Below are positions 26,755-37,900 of a DNA stretch of 64,000 nucleotides, piece by piece; positions within the stretch are counted from its first letter, which is position 1; every line of letters begins with the position of its first letter. Source of the DNA: Stratiolaelaps scimitus (taxonomy: Eukaryota > Arthropoda > Arachnida > Mesostigmata > Laelapidae). The notes beneath the pieces were generated by a model. That model was given only the letters and a program-made list of their open reading frames with translations. It was not told where the DNA came from and searched no databases. The translations under genes and the position numbers were made by a program. Location: positions 12,699,001 to 12,763,000 of the forward strand of contig JABWDB010000005.1 in assembly GCA_019614645.1 (NCBI GenBank), in the 5' to 3' direction.

Positions 26755-27781
26755 TATCCCAGCCGTATGCACTGGCAAGTGTTGTCACAAAATCCTCTCT
26801 TTGCACGCCTTCAGTGTGACAGCTGCACTGCCAGTTCCAACGAAGAACTGCGTCCTCTTGCCAAAAACTATTTGGAACACGGGTGGTAAGGTATCAGGCT
26901 CCTTTGCCAGTCTGGCACCGCACACTATCTTAAATACACGTTCGTATATATATATGAAGTAACTCTCGGAGTGGACAAATTTCGCCAAAGTGAGTAGCCA
27001 CCTCTAGCGGTGATCCTATTGTCTTAGACTATGTGGTGCTATTAATCATGTATCTATCGAGTGCGATAGATTAGCCTGTCCGTTCCCGAGTTGAGAACAG
27101 ACACGACACCAGGCTGCGGAAGAAGTCCACCGGCTGCGCCAGCACTGCTAGCAACGACCACCGTTAGTCTGCCAGAAAACATTGCTCAGCTGTTGACGGT
27201 TGATGGCTCCGGCTTCGTGGAAGAAGGACACGCTGAATCATTCCAATTGGTGTCTGGGTTGCGAACAAATTGTACTGGAATGAATGGACGCATCCTGTTG
27301 AGAGTAGCAGAAAAAAAAACGCGCGTTGACGGGTTGCACTTTCAGTTCGGATGACGTTGGAGAGACCAGAAAAGGGGAGTTCAACCTGTGTACGTGTGAA
27401 CTTCTCCTATGAGTTGTTGTGATGAAAACTTTCATTCATATTCAAGGTGCCTGGCAATGTTTTAGTACCGCCAATCTTCGAACATCGTAGACACAGAAAA
27501 AAGGGACGGCCCTATAGCTCCGGTCCTACAATAAGCGGAGGACATACTGTGCCGTCAGTGGCCAAAACCCAAAAACAAATTGTGGGTGTTATTATTTGGC
27601 ATTATTAATGAGAAGCGAGGATAATGTATATCAAATATGGGAATTGTGACATTTACGGTGCTCCCGATATAAGCGAAACGAATGTCAATTATATCGAGAT
27701 AGTACCGAATAATCATTTCCGTGATAATACTTTACATGGCATTGTTAAAAGAGCATAACAAAACATCATCTTAGAACTTAC

Positions 27782-27867
27782 GCGTTTGCGAACGTAGTTA
27801 GGTCGCAAACGGACAATCTCTTCCACACGACTATAGCAGAACTCTGCGACATCCTCAGTTTTTTGGC
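27782..27867 (-). other. Possible orphan coding exon between eIF3m and TMEM208
   Basis: On the minus strand a frame reads TEDVAEFCYSRVEEIVRL, then RPNYVRKR, and ends exactly at a good donor (CGC followed by GTAAGT). A weak acceptor (AACAAG) would start it near 27867. It has no methionine. It would end in phase 0, compatible with the first TMEM208 exon, but TMEM208 proteins do not normally carry such an N-terminus. I do not recognise the peptide, and it may be a chance frame or an exon of a small separate transcript. Confidence 0.25.
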
Positions 27868-28114
27868 CTTGTTCGACGTTATTGATATAGGTATCGTGGT
27901 GTGAAGGGTAGAAAAGGGTAGTGCATGATTATCTCGTGAGTCTTTTTGTTTTATACACGCGCATTTTGACCTCGCGGACTTCAAAACGCATAGTAACATA
28001 GACTTCAATAGTTGAATTTCGCGTCAATCACAACTAAGGATCAGCCCAGGAACGAAGAAAAATTGGGCCGGAAACGCGCCCAATCTATAAGGAAAGCAGA
28101 TCGCCAGTATAGTC

Positions 28115-28172
28115 GTCTGTCATCCGTATGCATCTTAAAGGTTGCAGGTCGCCGGTTCCAGTGCCATAACAA
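28115..28172 (+). mobile_element. tRNA-like (SINE-like) remnant
   Basis: The plus strand reads TTGCAGGTCGCCGGTTCCAG, similar to the variable-loop, T-arm and box-B portion of a tRNA (GGTCGCCGGTTC), with GCCAGTATAGTCGTC upstream in the place of the D arm. No proper acceptor stem can be formed, so an intact tRNA gene is unlikely. Confidence 0.3.
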
Positions 28173-28489
28173 AACGTTCTCCTTTCAGTTCCGAACCTCA
28201 CAGCAACCCTATAATAGCCTATACTGGCTTTGGCGTGATGGCTACAAACATATTGGAACGTACATGACAGATAAATAGTGAACGTTTGCCATACGCATAT
28301 TTAACAAGGCATCTTTTGTAGGTACGATAGTATACATCAGCTACTGTGTCACACAGGGGACGATTCTTCCTTTATAGGAACGGATGACTTGAGGCATCAC
28401 ATCTTTCACTGAATCTAACCGGATCTAACAATAAAAACGAAGTCACATTCGAACGCCAACTCGATGTGCAATGCCAAGTTGGATATTTT

Positions 28490-28499
28490 TTTATTTATT
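28490..28499 (-). terminator. Poly(A) signal candidates for eIF3m
   Basis: Two overlapping AATAAA hexamers on the minus strand, about 165 bases downstream of the eIF3m stop codon at 28662. Confidence 0.5.
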
Positions 28500-28661
28500 T
28501 CATTTGAATACCTATACATTTATTATTCAGGTTTAGCCTTTATTCTTTTTTCATGCGGATGGTTTTCCTCACGAATACGATACTGTCCCGACGTTCGCTG
28601 GTCAGCGCTCTCGAATCCGCGTAGCGATGGAATAATGCACATCAACGGACATCAGCGGCGA

Positions 28662-31623
28662 TCAGGTTCTACTCTGCTGGGCCGCCATCTGCTGTTGAGC
28701 CTGAACAATTTGCTGGGTGCTCAGTTCCACCTTCTCTAATCGCTGGTACCAACCCGACAGGATCTCCCGAAGCTGCTCCCACTCGTTCCTAGGGCAAACA
28801 GCAACAAAAATAATATAAGGATTTTATCATTGCTATATTAAAGGAGCTGCAGTCTATACAATGCGTATGTTCTCCTGTAGGTCATCACCAGCTCGCGGGA
28901 ATGGTCGAACGTGCGGCCTCTGGCTTTCTACGGCCAGAGACTTGGCCATCGTCCAAGCCACCGCGCTGAAAAATCTAGGGTAACTTATTCGACGTCATCA
29001 TGTGGGGAACGCCTTTTTTTATCAAGGATAGTGCCGAATTTCGAATTTACCAAAAGAGCATGGTGTTGGTGAAGCGTGTTGTATTGGTGTGGTTAGCTTA
29101 TCAACGAAATATGTCTGCTTTTTATTGTAGCTCACTTATCGTTCGATTTCGTAATCGGATTTAAAGTGACTTTCAAACACGCGAGAGACGAGCGTTCCAT
29201 TGAATCTGCTTGTACTATGCACTTTTTTCAATTTTACAGAAGACCAAGTCCTTGTTCCTTTTATGAGTTTAAAGCAGGATGAATATGTGCATCCTCTCTC
29301 GGCTATATATATTCAGTGAAAGATAGATGAAAGATATAGCTTACTTCATGAAGCTTCGGTGCATTGTGCTGACGATGATGACCTTCCGGTTCAGTTGGTT
29401 GACTTTGGCGGTAACGAGCTTGGTGCCGAGAACGTTGATCGTGAAACCCTCGACATCGTCAATTTCGACCTCGCGTTTGATGTCATCGAAAGAGATCTCC
29501 TGGTTCTTCTCCGCCAGGTACATGAAGGTGAGATAGCGCATCTTCTCCACGTTCTTCTCATGATCTAGCCCCAGCTGCTCGACTATTTCCTTATGCTTCC
29601 GGTAGAATTCCCGATATTCGGACAACTTGCCGTAGACGAAGATCTTCAGCAGCTCATGAATCGGTTGACCTTCAAGCGCCTTGATAGGCTTCAGCGGTAT
29701 TAAGTGATCCATGAGGTACGTGTTAGGATCGCTAATCGCAAACGCAATACACTTAATAGCGTCCTGATTTGCCTCCTGAGCGTCATGATCCTGGTATGTC
29801 GATAGCAGCTCGACCATGACGCGCAACGGCATATCCGAAACACTGGCGGCGCCCAAGGCCAAGTGGATATTTCGGTACACCTGACGCGCCTTGTCTACAG
29901 GACACCGAATCTCCTCTAACCACTTCTTGGTCACCGACACATCTTGGAATACTTCGGGTACGGAGCCGACCTTAGCTGGACAAACGAGCGGAGAACATCA
30001 ATGAAAAGGATCTCAGCATTAGTTAGCTTTTAGCAAGGTGACAAAGAGGGGTAGTCGATGTACGATAGATTATACTCGTTGAATAATTCACATATTACAC
30101 ATTGTCAGGCAGAGAGAAAAAATCAATAAGAGAGTTACCGGGCATATATATATATATATATATATATATGAATTGAGCAGTCAGTGACACCCGATTACCA
30201 ATATAAAGAACTCACCGGCAACCCTGAGAAGGGAGCAGAAAACGTCAACGCGGTTCGGGCAGTCATCGGCGAGCCCTTCATAGAAGTTATACAGGACGTT
30301 GAAGGCAACACCCAGATACGGCTGAACCGTAGCGGACTCTAGGCGCTCGCAGAAGAGCTTGTAGTCGGCTTCGATGTTGTCGGTTTTGCAGACGAGGATC
30401 GAGACGAAACCTGGAGTAATTGCAAATTATGAAGAGCACCATGGTGAGCGGGTTATATTAAAGTTGTTGTAAAATTTTTGCCGAATCTTAACTCATCATT
30501 TAAAAGCAATACACACACCATTTGAAACGGCGGTGAAGAGCTGCTACTCATATAATATGAATCAATCCGATTGATGAATCATGACCGCGATAAATGGAAA
30601 TGTAAGCTTGTTTAGGTTCTCCGCTGACAGGAAGACGTTCAACGTACTTCGAGAAACGCCACAAGCTCAACGATGTTCAGTATCCGAGGTTATTGCTAAG
30701 TGTAATAACGGCATAACCATTTCATGTAGGAACATTTTGATAGCCAGTGTCCTAGTCAGGACATCTATTACCTCAAATTTGCAAATGTAAGTATTTGGTG
30801 TTCTTAGAGAATTTGTCATATGTTCTATTTTGAGCCGTTGTTTGCTGTGTCAAATAAAGCGTATTGTATTGGCTATATGCTGGCATAATTTACTCTAATT
30901 TGGTCGAAAAGATCTGGCCTGCCTTCAGCAGCAACATCTAGGTGAAATAAGAAGAAATAGCACCAGTGAAGTATCCGTATCCCCAACCTCCTCCGCCCGT
31001 TGATTTCACATATGCCAAAAAGGTTTCGTTTATTAAATTAGGCAAAGTCAAGCGAATAGCCTTCGTCAACGCCGTTTGTTGGCTTCACACATCGGGCGTG
31101 TATATTCGATATGTGCCTTACTGACGGAAAGCACATCTAGGCTTTCGTTCCGACTAATTCGAATCGCCGCGAATCTCGACGTCAGGCGACGATCCGGCAA
31201 CCCTTAGCATTGTATATTCCAGTATTTCCACGGGTTTTTACTGGCCAAAGAAGCTTAGACGTGTAAAGCCCATCGGCGTGGATCATAACGAGCGACAGTG
31301 GCGCATCGGCCAAGAGACCGGCGCCGCGTTCGAAACACCAGCAACAAAGCAGCTAGATCTGGAACGCTTTTAGCATGCAACTGGCCTAAGGTGTCGAGAC
31401 TAGCTCGTGGAGACTTTGTCCCGTCGTACTCACCGTTCAGAACGGATTCCGCATCGTCCGTCGGCATCTTGAAGCAGACATCGCACACGCCGAGCAGGTC
31501 GCTTATTTCAGCGTTGAGCTCTTTCGGCTTCTCGGAGATCGGTGCACCGAACTCGAGAAACATTTCGTGTATTTCACTGCACTGCTCATTGAACGTGAGC
31601 GGAATAAACATCGGCAAACTCAT
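28662..31623 (-). CDS. eIF3m: Eukaryotic translation initiation factor 3 subunit M
   Basis: eIF3m is a PCI-domain subunit of the cytoplasmic eIF3 complex, which bridges mRNA and the 40S ribosome. Four minus-strand exons are 31623-31434, 30410-30216, 29975-29345 and 28788-28662 (stop TGA). They sum to 1143 bases and stay in frame through phases 1, 1 and 2, giving 380 residues (human 374). Landmarks: MSLPMFIPL start, LLGVCDVCFKM near residue 45-55, VFNVLYNF-like helix region (GVAFNVLYNFYEG), DPNTYLMDHLIPLKPIKALEG about residue 220, EKMRYLTFMYLAEKNQEISF in the PCI winged-helix part, KVIIVSTMHRSF and WEQLREILSGWYQRLEKVE near the C-terminus. The start is the only ATG that gives the conserved N-terminus. 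Intron 3 carries a SINE-like element and intron 1 is about 1 kb. An upstream ORF overlaps the start codon. Confidence 0.95.
28881..28970 (-). mobile_element. tRNA-derived SINE-like element, copy 2
   Basis: Lies in intron 3 of eIF3m. On the minus strand it reads GCGGTGGCTTGGACGATGG, a 7-base-pair hairpin CTCTGGC-CGTAGAAA-GCCAGAG in the anticodon-arm position, then a box-B-like ACGTTCGACCATTCC and the tail CTGGTGATGAC. It shares layout and the flanking CTGGTGATGAC with the element at 14501-14585, so the two belong to one family. Confidence 0.5.
30144..30168. repeat. (AT)n microsatellite
   Basis: About 12 AT units inside eIF3m intron 2, close to the donor of exon 2. Confidence 0.85.
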
Positions 31624-31850
31624 CGTGACTCTGATTTGGAGGCGTCACGTAGCTGGAGATCGATATTCCCCCTATCGCACCCGTCGACGCTTGCAATCGA
31701 ACACTGCCGCGGAGCTGGGACAACACAATTAGCAAGCTGGTCAATCTGTCGAGTCCAGGCCGGTCTCGTCTGGCAGCTGCCGCACGTTTTGTTCCGTCGA
31801 TGCAAAATGGCCGATTGTTGATGCGCAGACGACGCCCGATCGCTCACCAT
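31620..31850 (-). promoter_or_regulatory. Upstream ORF overlapping the eIF3m start codon
   Basis: Starting with ATG at 31850 a frame of 76 codons runs down to a TGA at 31622-31620. The eIF3m ATG is 31623-31621, so stop and start share the tetranucleotide ATGA. If the leader is unspliced, this overlap would favour termination-reinitiation. Against this, the uORF ATG sits inside a good donor (ATG followed by GTGAGC), so this part of the leader may be removed by splicing. The peptide has no recognisable domain. Confidence 0.35.
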
Positions 31851-31865
31851 CGTCCGTGTAGACAA

Positions 31866-34209
31866 GCGTCATCAGCATCATCAGCATTAGCATCACCATC
31901 AACGCCGTGGCATGCTGGATTTATCTGTTCGAAGAGCGATGGATGAATTGCTGTTGACTACAGTCGGTGGTCGTCGTCGGCCGGTCGTTGACGGGCGGTT
32001 CAACAATAAGTGAATGTCGGAAATGCGCGCCCTTCACCGGGTGCGCAGTGTCGGGTGGCTGACGGTGACGATTGCCGTATATGTGCAGGGAATAATTGAA
32101 AAAAAAAGAGACTACGCAAAGGTGGCCACCACAGGTTCTCATAGTAACACGAAGACATTTGTTGATGAGGCTTGTCGAACAAAAGAACAGCTCAGAGAAG
32201 ATATAAATATTTTTATAACGTTTTTTTATTTTTGTAACGTTTAATATATTATCTAATGTTATCAATATTTTTATATCGTTGGTGGATGGATCCGCTGATT
32301 AAATCCGCCGAAATCCCACTCGAAATCGCGCCCGAAAACTCACCGTTGTGAGTAGCAATGCTAGATGTATTATAGAAGGTATGTCGTTCGACTGACAAAT
32401 GCGGCCAGATTTGAACGTGTCCAGATAATGATGGCGTATACACAGTAGCTATATGTGATTGGATTATCGTTTGGTCTCCAGCTCAAATTGCTGCTATCTG
32501 TTGTGGTTATAGCGTGTTCTTCACATACCTAAATACTACCAAAAAAAATTTAATTACTTTCTCAAATTAGCTCAATTTAGCTGTCATTTATCTTGGACAC
32601 ATTCAGATTCCACTTTGATCCGCCTCATCTCCTGGACATGATGCAATTTTCTCCATTGTCATCTGTAGACCAGAGACACATTATAGATGTCGTGATCCTA
32701 TAATGCTAAAGTCCATCCTTTCTCCGTCTTGGCATAAAGCGTTCTTTGTAGAAAATGATCGTGTCACGGTGACTCGGCAGATGCAGGAGATAACGATCAC
32801 CACCAAAGATGAGCGACACAGCAGTTCAACGCTTAGAGGAACGGATGTGTGGAAGCTATCAGCAGAAACTTGGTGGACGGATCATCCGGAAAATCTGCGT
32901 TAGAAGATTGGTTTTGACAAACTTCACTATAACGTTAGCTAATTTTGACTTTATCGAGGGTATCCCAATTCACTATTATTTACAATGCAAATAAACAGTT
33001 CGCGGGTCGTACGCCCTGTTGCGGCACACGATTCAGGTGTCGTTCGTTATTCTTCGCTGTGTGACGCTCAAAATCCTCTGCTTTCGATGTTGTTAATCTT
33101 TCATCATGAAAAAGAAACTTCTAATGACCGTGCTCCGCTGATATTTCCCGTTGCGACTCGCGCAGTCGGTAGCAGACGGCAGATTCAATTGGCAGGAGGG
33201 CAAACGCCTCTCCGCCAGCATAAACATGTGCTCACACGTTCGATGAGGTCTCCCGTGTGTTCGCCGAACGCCGTTTGCTTGAGTGAGAATGAGCTGCCGG
33301 TGGAGAACGCGGTGCGTCAACTGACAATCGCGGTGGAAATCTTCACAATTATGCACTACCATGTTTGTGCGCCGATGACAGACGAAGCATTACGCTACTG
33401 ATGGCGTGAGCTATGTTCCTGCTGCCCGGAGTACTTCTGTGTTAACGCGCTGCAGCAATTAGATACAGATCAGCTGTGTTCGACTGGAACACCGTGAGTG
33501 CCCTCATCACAGCACGTATGCTTGACAAGTGCTCTGAACTTGTCAAGGAAAACAGATAGGGAGAGAGAGAGAACGCGATGACAATGTCAATGGCTTTGGC
33601 TGACAATTAAGCAGTGTGGCATGACAACTTGTTGTTCCTGTGAAAAAAAGTTGTGTTCCCTGTGAAATAGCGTGGTTACCCTATAAATAAGTGGTCACCT
33701 CTGTATCTAGAAGTTCGATCACGAGGACGGTGTATATTAATAATAAGTGAATAACTTCTCATAATTGATTACAATCGCGGAGGGCAACATGGGACCCGGC
33801 AACTATATTCGGCTGATATGAAACTAAGCAGTCGGGATACCAGAGCCGGGAAAATAGAGCTTCGATAAGCAAAAAGTAGTTGTATTTGCGCGCACTGCGT
33901 TGACAAGTTATGTTACCGTACCGGATATAGAATGTGTTGCAGATAATGCAACGGCCGTATTGGGCTTGGGCATACTGATTTCAATGTCACGTATAGTGTG
34001 ATATACTTTTGTGGATCAATGTGATTATTCGTTGAAGTTCTTAGTAAGATTCATCGACAGCAAATTAAAAGCAGGCAAACTAACACGATTTCAAAGCATT
34101 GTAAGTCATTTAAACGTAATCTCACTTAAAGTAAGTGCTTTGAATGTAGGCACAGTGGCTGACAGAAAACATTCACACGGACCTTAGACCGATTCGCGCA
34201 CTTGCGAGA

Positions 34210-34267
<58 letters not shown>

Positions 34268-34319
34268 CATTTAACCTAATTAGCCTTGTTCTGTGACAAT
34301 ATTCAGGTAAGGCGAAGAA
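31866..34319. other. Divergent interval between eIF3m and VWA8
   Basis: About 2.5 kb between two divergently transcribed genes, presumably holding both promoters. CAT/ATC trinucleotides lie at about 31870-31910. An ATG-started frame of 138 codons at 32985-33401 (plus) has no recognisable domain and overlaps an equally long minus-strand frame, so I do not call it a gene. A 9-base inverted repeat (CTTGACAAG / CTTGTCAAG) spans 33521-33547. An (AT)n tract at 34211-34264 ends only 56 bases before the VWA8 ATG. Confidence 0.5.
34211..34264. repeat. (AT)n microsatellite next to the VWA8 start
   Basis: About 27 uninterrupted AT units ending 56 bases upstream of the VWA8 initiation codon, so it lies in the promoter, the leader or a leader intron. 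Confidence 0.95.
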
Positions 34320-34958
34320 ATGAGGTTGCCATTTGGTGTAGCCACAACATTAATTAGGCGTGGCTGGTGCAGTGCAACAGGCAAACGGACCATTCGCATT
34401 GCGGATATAACCGCTCAGCTACCACCTGCCCGTCGGGGCGAAAACGTACCTGTTAAATACCGTAAGTAGCAACAAAAGGTCAATTCATCCCGACCATGTG
34501 ATTCGTCTCGACCTGTTGACTATTTATCAGGGGCCAACCATTGTTGTTTAGCTCAGTAATCAAGACGTACATATCGATATCAAGTGATAATGTCCAGTAG
34601 AAATTATATTGACATTTGAATTTGAATTTTAGTCGCCGACTCAGAGACCGGGGGAACGTGGAACATTTTAAGATGGCTACTTCAAAAGGATAGTCTAGGA
34701 CAGGATGTATTTCTTTTGGGACCTCCCGGATCCGCGAGGCGCCGTGTTGTTTTCGCGTACCTCGAGTACACGGGCCGGGAAGCTGAGTACGTTTCCCTGA
34801 GTGCGGACACGACGGATTCCGATCTTAAACAGTACCGTGAACTTAGCAGTAGCCAGGCTGGATGGAGAGATCAGGTAATGATGTTTTATGTGGAGATACG
34901 CCAGGACATAATTAATAAGCAAAATAATGCGAGAACTTAATAAGAATAACTTATTACG

Positions 34959-34995
<37 letters not shown>

Positions 34996-37900
34996 GCTTT
35001 ATTCGAACATACAGTAAGTAGGAATTATTTCCAGGGATTATGGGGGAGGGAGATTAGCTGAGACCGGGACTGAGGTCGACATTGTCCCATAAAGTAGCAA
35101 TATTAATAGTTAGGGTGAATTAATCACTTCATTCGGCCAATAATGTTTACTGTTTTACTAGATGGATCTAGTTTTTAGACTTCAACGTAGCTGTCAGCTT
35201 AGTGGATATGTTCATTTTACAAATTAACCTAACCTATACTGATTATAATACCCAAGAATTGAGTTGATCGCAATTACCCGGTGTTAATAATTACCCTATT
35301 TTTTTTTGCAGGCAGCTGTGCGCGCAGCCACGGAAGGCCGTGTTCTTATCCTGGACGGCGTCGAGCGGGCGGAGCGAAATTTGCTGCCGCTGATAAATAA
35401 TCTTCTTGAGAATCGTGAGATGCACCTTGACGACGGTGGCTTTCTACTCCGTGGCGACAAGTTTGACGCTCTCGCCAATGAGGTGGGAATTACTCCAATA
35501 ATCTTATTGTGATTTGTCCTAATAATTTTTGTAAGCAATTTTTAACCAGAAATCGAGTATTCACACTTTTTGGACAAATCATCATTTTCTAACTGTAACC
35601 TCGCTGTCGACAGAGAATAGGTTTATCTTGCATATACTTATTCAATACCTGTGCATATTGCCAGTAGGCTGCTTTGAAGCGAGTCCCTCCGAATAATTAG
35701 TGGTTACGTTCCTGTGGCATTCGTGTCGAGGTCCGTTATTATTTTGAGCTAAAATACTCAACGAAGATCGACCAGGCGGGTTCAGGCGTAGTGAAATGCC
35801 TCGGCAATATTTTAGATAAATAAAAGTCAAAGTGAGTGGCTCGCGGAATGGTCACAGTCCGAGTTTTGCCTCCTCATGCTCGTTCGTATTTGACAAGATG
35901 AAATTGCGTTTAGTGAAAACGGGCCGGTTGTTTCTCTTTCACCGTATTTTTCAGGTTGGTCTGGAAAAATTGCGTGAATGGGGTATGCGACGTGTTCATG
36001 AAGATTTTCGGGTCGTCGCGCTTGGCTTACCCATTCCACCGTTTAAGGTTAGCAGTTTACTTTGTGTGTATGTGTGTGTGTGTGTGTGTTGTTTTTTTTT
36101 TGTCATATACATATGTATCTATTATTTTCAACTTTTTTTTCGCTTAGAACCAGCTGATCAAGCATCTTAAAGTGAGTTATTGTTAAGGGGTATTCGAAGC
36201 AAGAATTGAGAAGAGTAGGCTTACGCTTGTCCCTTTGGTGTTACAGGGAAACACGCTGGATCCCCCGTTTCGATCGCGTTTCCAGTGCAAGTCGCTCAAA
36301 TTCCCGGACTTCGATGACGCGCTTACGGAGCTCAAGGCTATGGCCCCCTTCAGCAACGCCAGTCAGCTAAAACAATTGCTCAATATTGTCTACACAATTA
36401 ACACACCACAATTGCAAGAACTCGGCTTGCCCTTCTTTTCGTATGATTCTTGCCAGCGAATGGCCAAGCTCGTGGTACGTATATTACACAAGCGCATACC
36501 CACACGTATGCGCTTGAGCACGATGAGGATAAATTCAACTTTCCTAGCCACTGATTGTGCTTGAAAAACCAGACGAAATCGATAATCGGCCACGCGAGAA
36601 TTGAAGGCATTTATCATTGCCTACCAACGGCTTAAATGAGAACAAAACACCTCACATTGGCCACGAGTTGGCAGTGGACGACATTCAATGTGCTCATCCC
36701 ATGACGAACGGGGAGACACCCATTTGGGATGTTCCGAATTGTCTGTGAAATTGTCACTTTGCCGAACATTCTGGTATAATACAAATTACAACCGATGAAA
36801 TGAACGTATGGATTATTGGTGAATTTACGAGGCGTGCGACGAGTTCATCTTTCTTGAAACACTTCCAGAGCTTATCACCAGGAAATAAATACGATGACAG
36901 GTTCTGATGATATGGGCTACTGTTTACTCGGCCCACTTACTAAGCATTGCGTTGCTTGTTATTTTCTTCAAGGAACTGGAGTTCTCCTTCTCCGAGGCCC
37001 TCGATATCGTCTATCCCTCATTTCATCTGAGTGACGAGTCGCGAAAGTCTCTTTCCGACATCGTGGCTAAGGAGGTTCGCTCTACAGGAAAACGCCGAGG
37101 GTCTCGCTTGGCAATCTCCACCACAATCGAAAAGGCGCTCGAATCATCTCCTTTCGCGGCGTCAGACAAACGAATTGTTGAATCCAGACAACAGAACGGC
37201 TCCGAATCCCGTTTAGTATTAACACCATCGTTTACGCACGCTGCAGAGTCCCTTTCCAGAGCGCTCTCTATCGGTTAGTTTCTCATTTTGAAGTTCCAGG
37301 TAGAGGGGTCTATCCCAGTGGCAGCGGCAATATCGGTCCAAATGTGCTAAGCTTCGTGGGTTCGCCTGCGGGCATGGCGTGGTGGACAAGGTAGGCAGTA
37401 CCAAAAAGGGGAGTTTTGTGGAGTCTGAGGTTCAAATCTGAGTGGAGTCATATTTACTTTTATGGGCAGTATCTCCGCAATAAGATTTGTTAAGTAGTAG
37501 TGGCAACTAATGTGGTCTGCGGCATAGCTACCACTGTGCAGAAAGGAAGGCACCGTACACCCCCTGTATGCGTCATAAATACTGCATGTTTACATACACG
37601 GGGCTTTCTACAGACACCCTATTGATCACAGTAGTTGTTCACAGACGGGAAGTGCACAGAGGTCTTGAGAGATTGGGAGAGAAGGGAAGCAGCTGAGAGT
37701 CAGCTAACCACGTCATGTTCGTACGGTGAGGAGGATGTGTGGTGCTCGTGGCTGGGCTTGTACACATCTCACCACCCTTTACTGAAGTAATGCGATAAGC
37801 GATACCGGGAAGGGTGGTGCTGTTGAACATCGTCAACAGTTCCATAGGGGGGGCGGCCATGGTGTTGGCATGCATTAGCATGCCAACACCCCCCCTTTAA

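Noticed and set aside
27091..27354. Plus-strand frame of 87 codons upstream of TMEM208
   Set aside because: No ATG start, no domain, and it lies antisense to the presumed TMEM208 5' region.
32985..33401. ATG-started frame of 138 codons between eIF3m and VWA8
   Set aside because: No recognisable homology and an overlapping antisense frame of 89 codons. Codon pattern does not distinguish strands.
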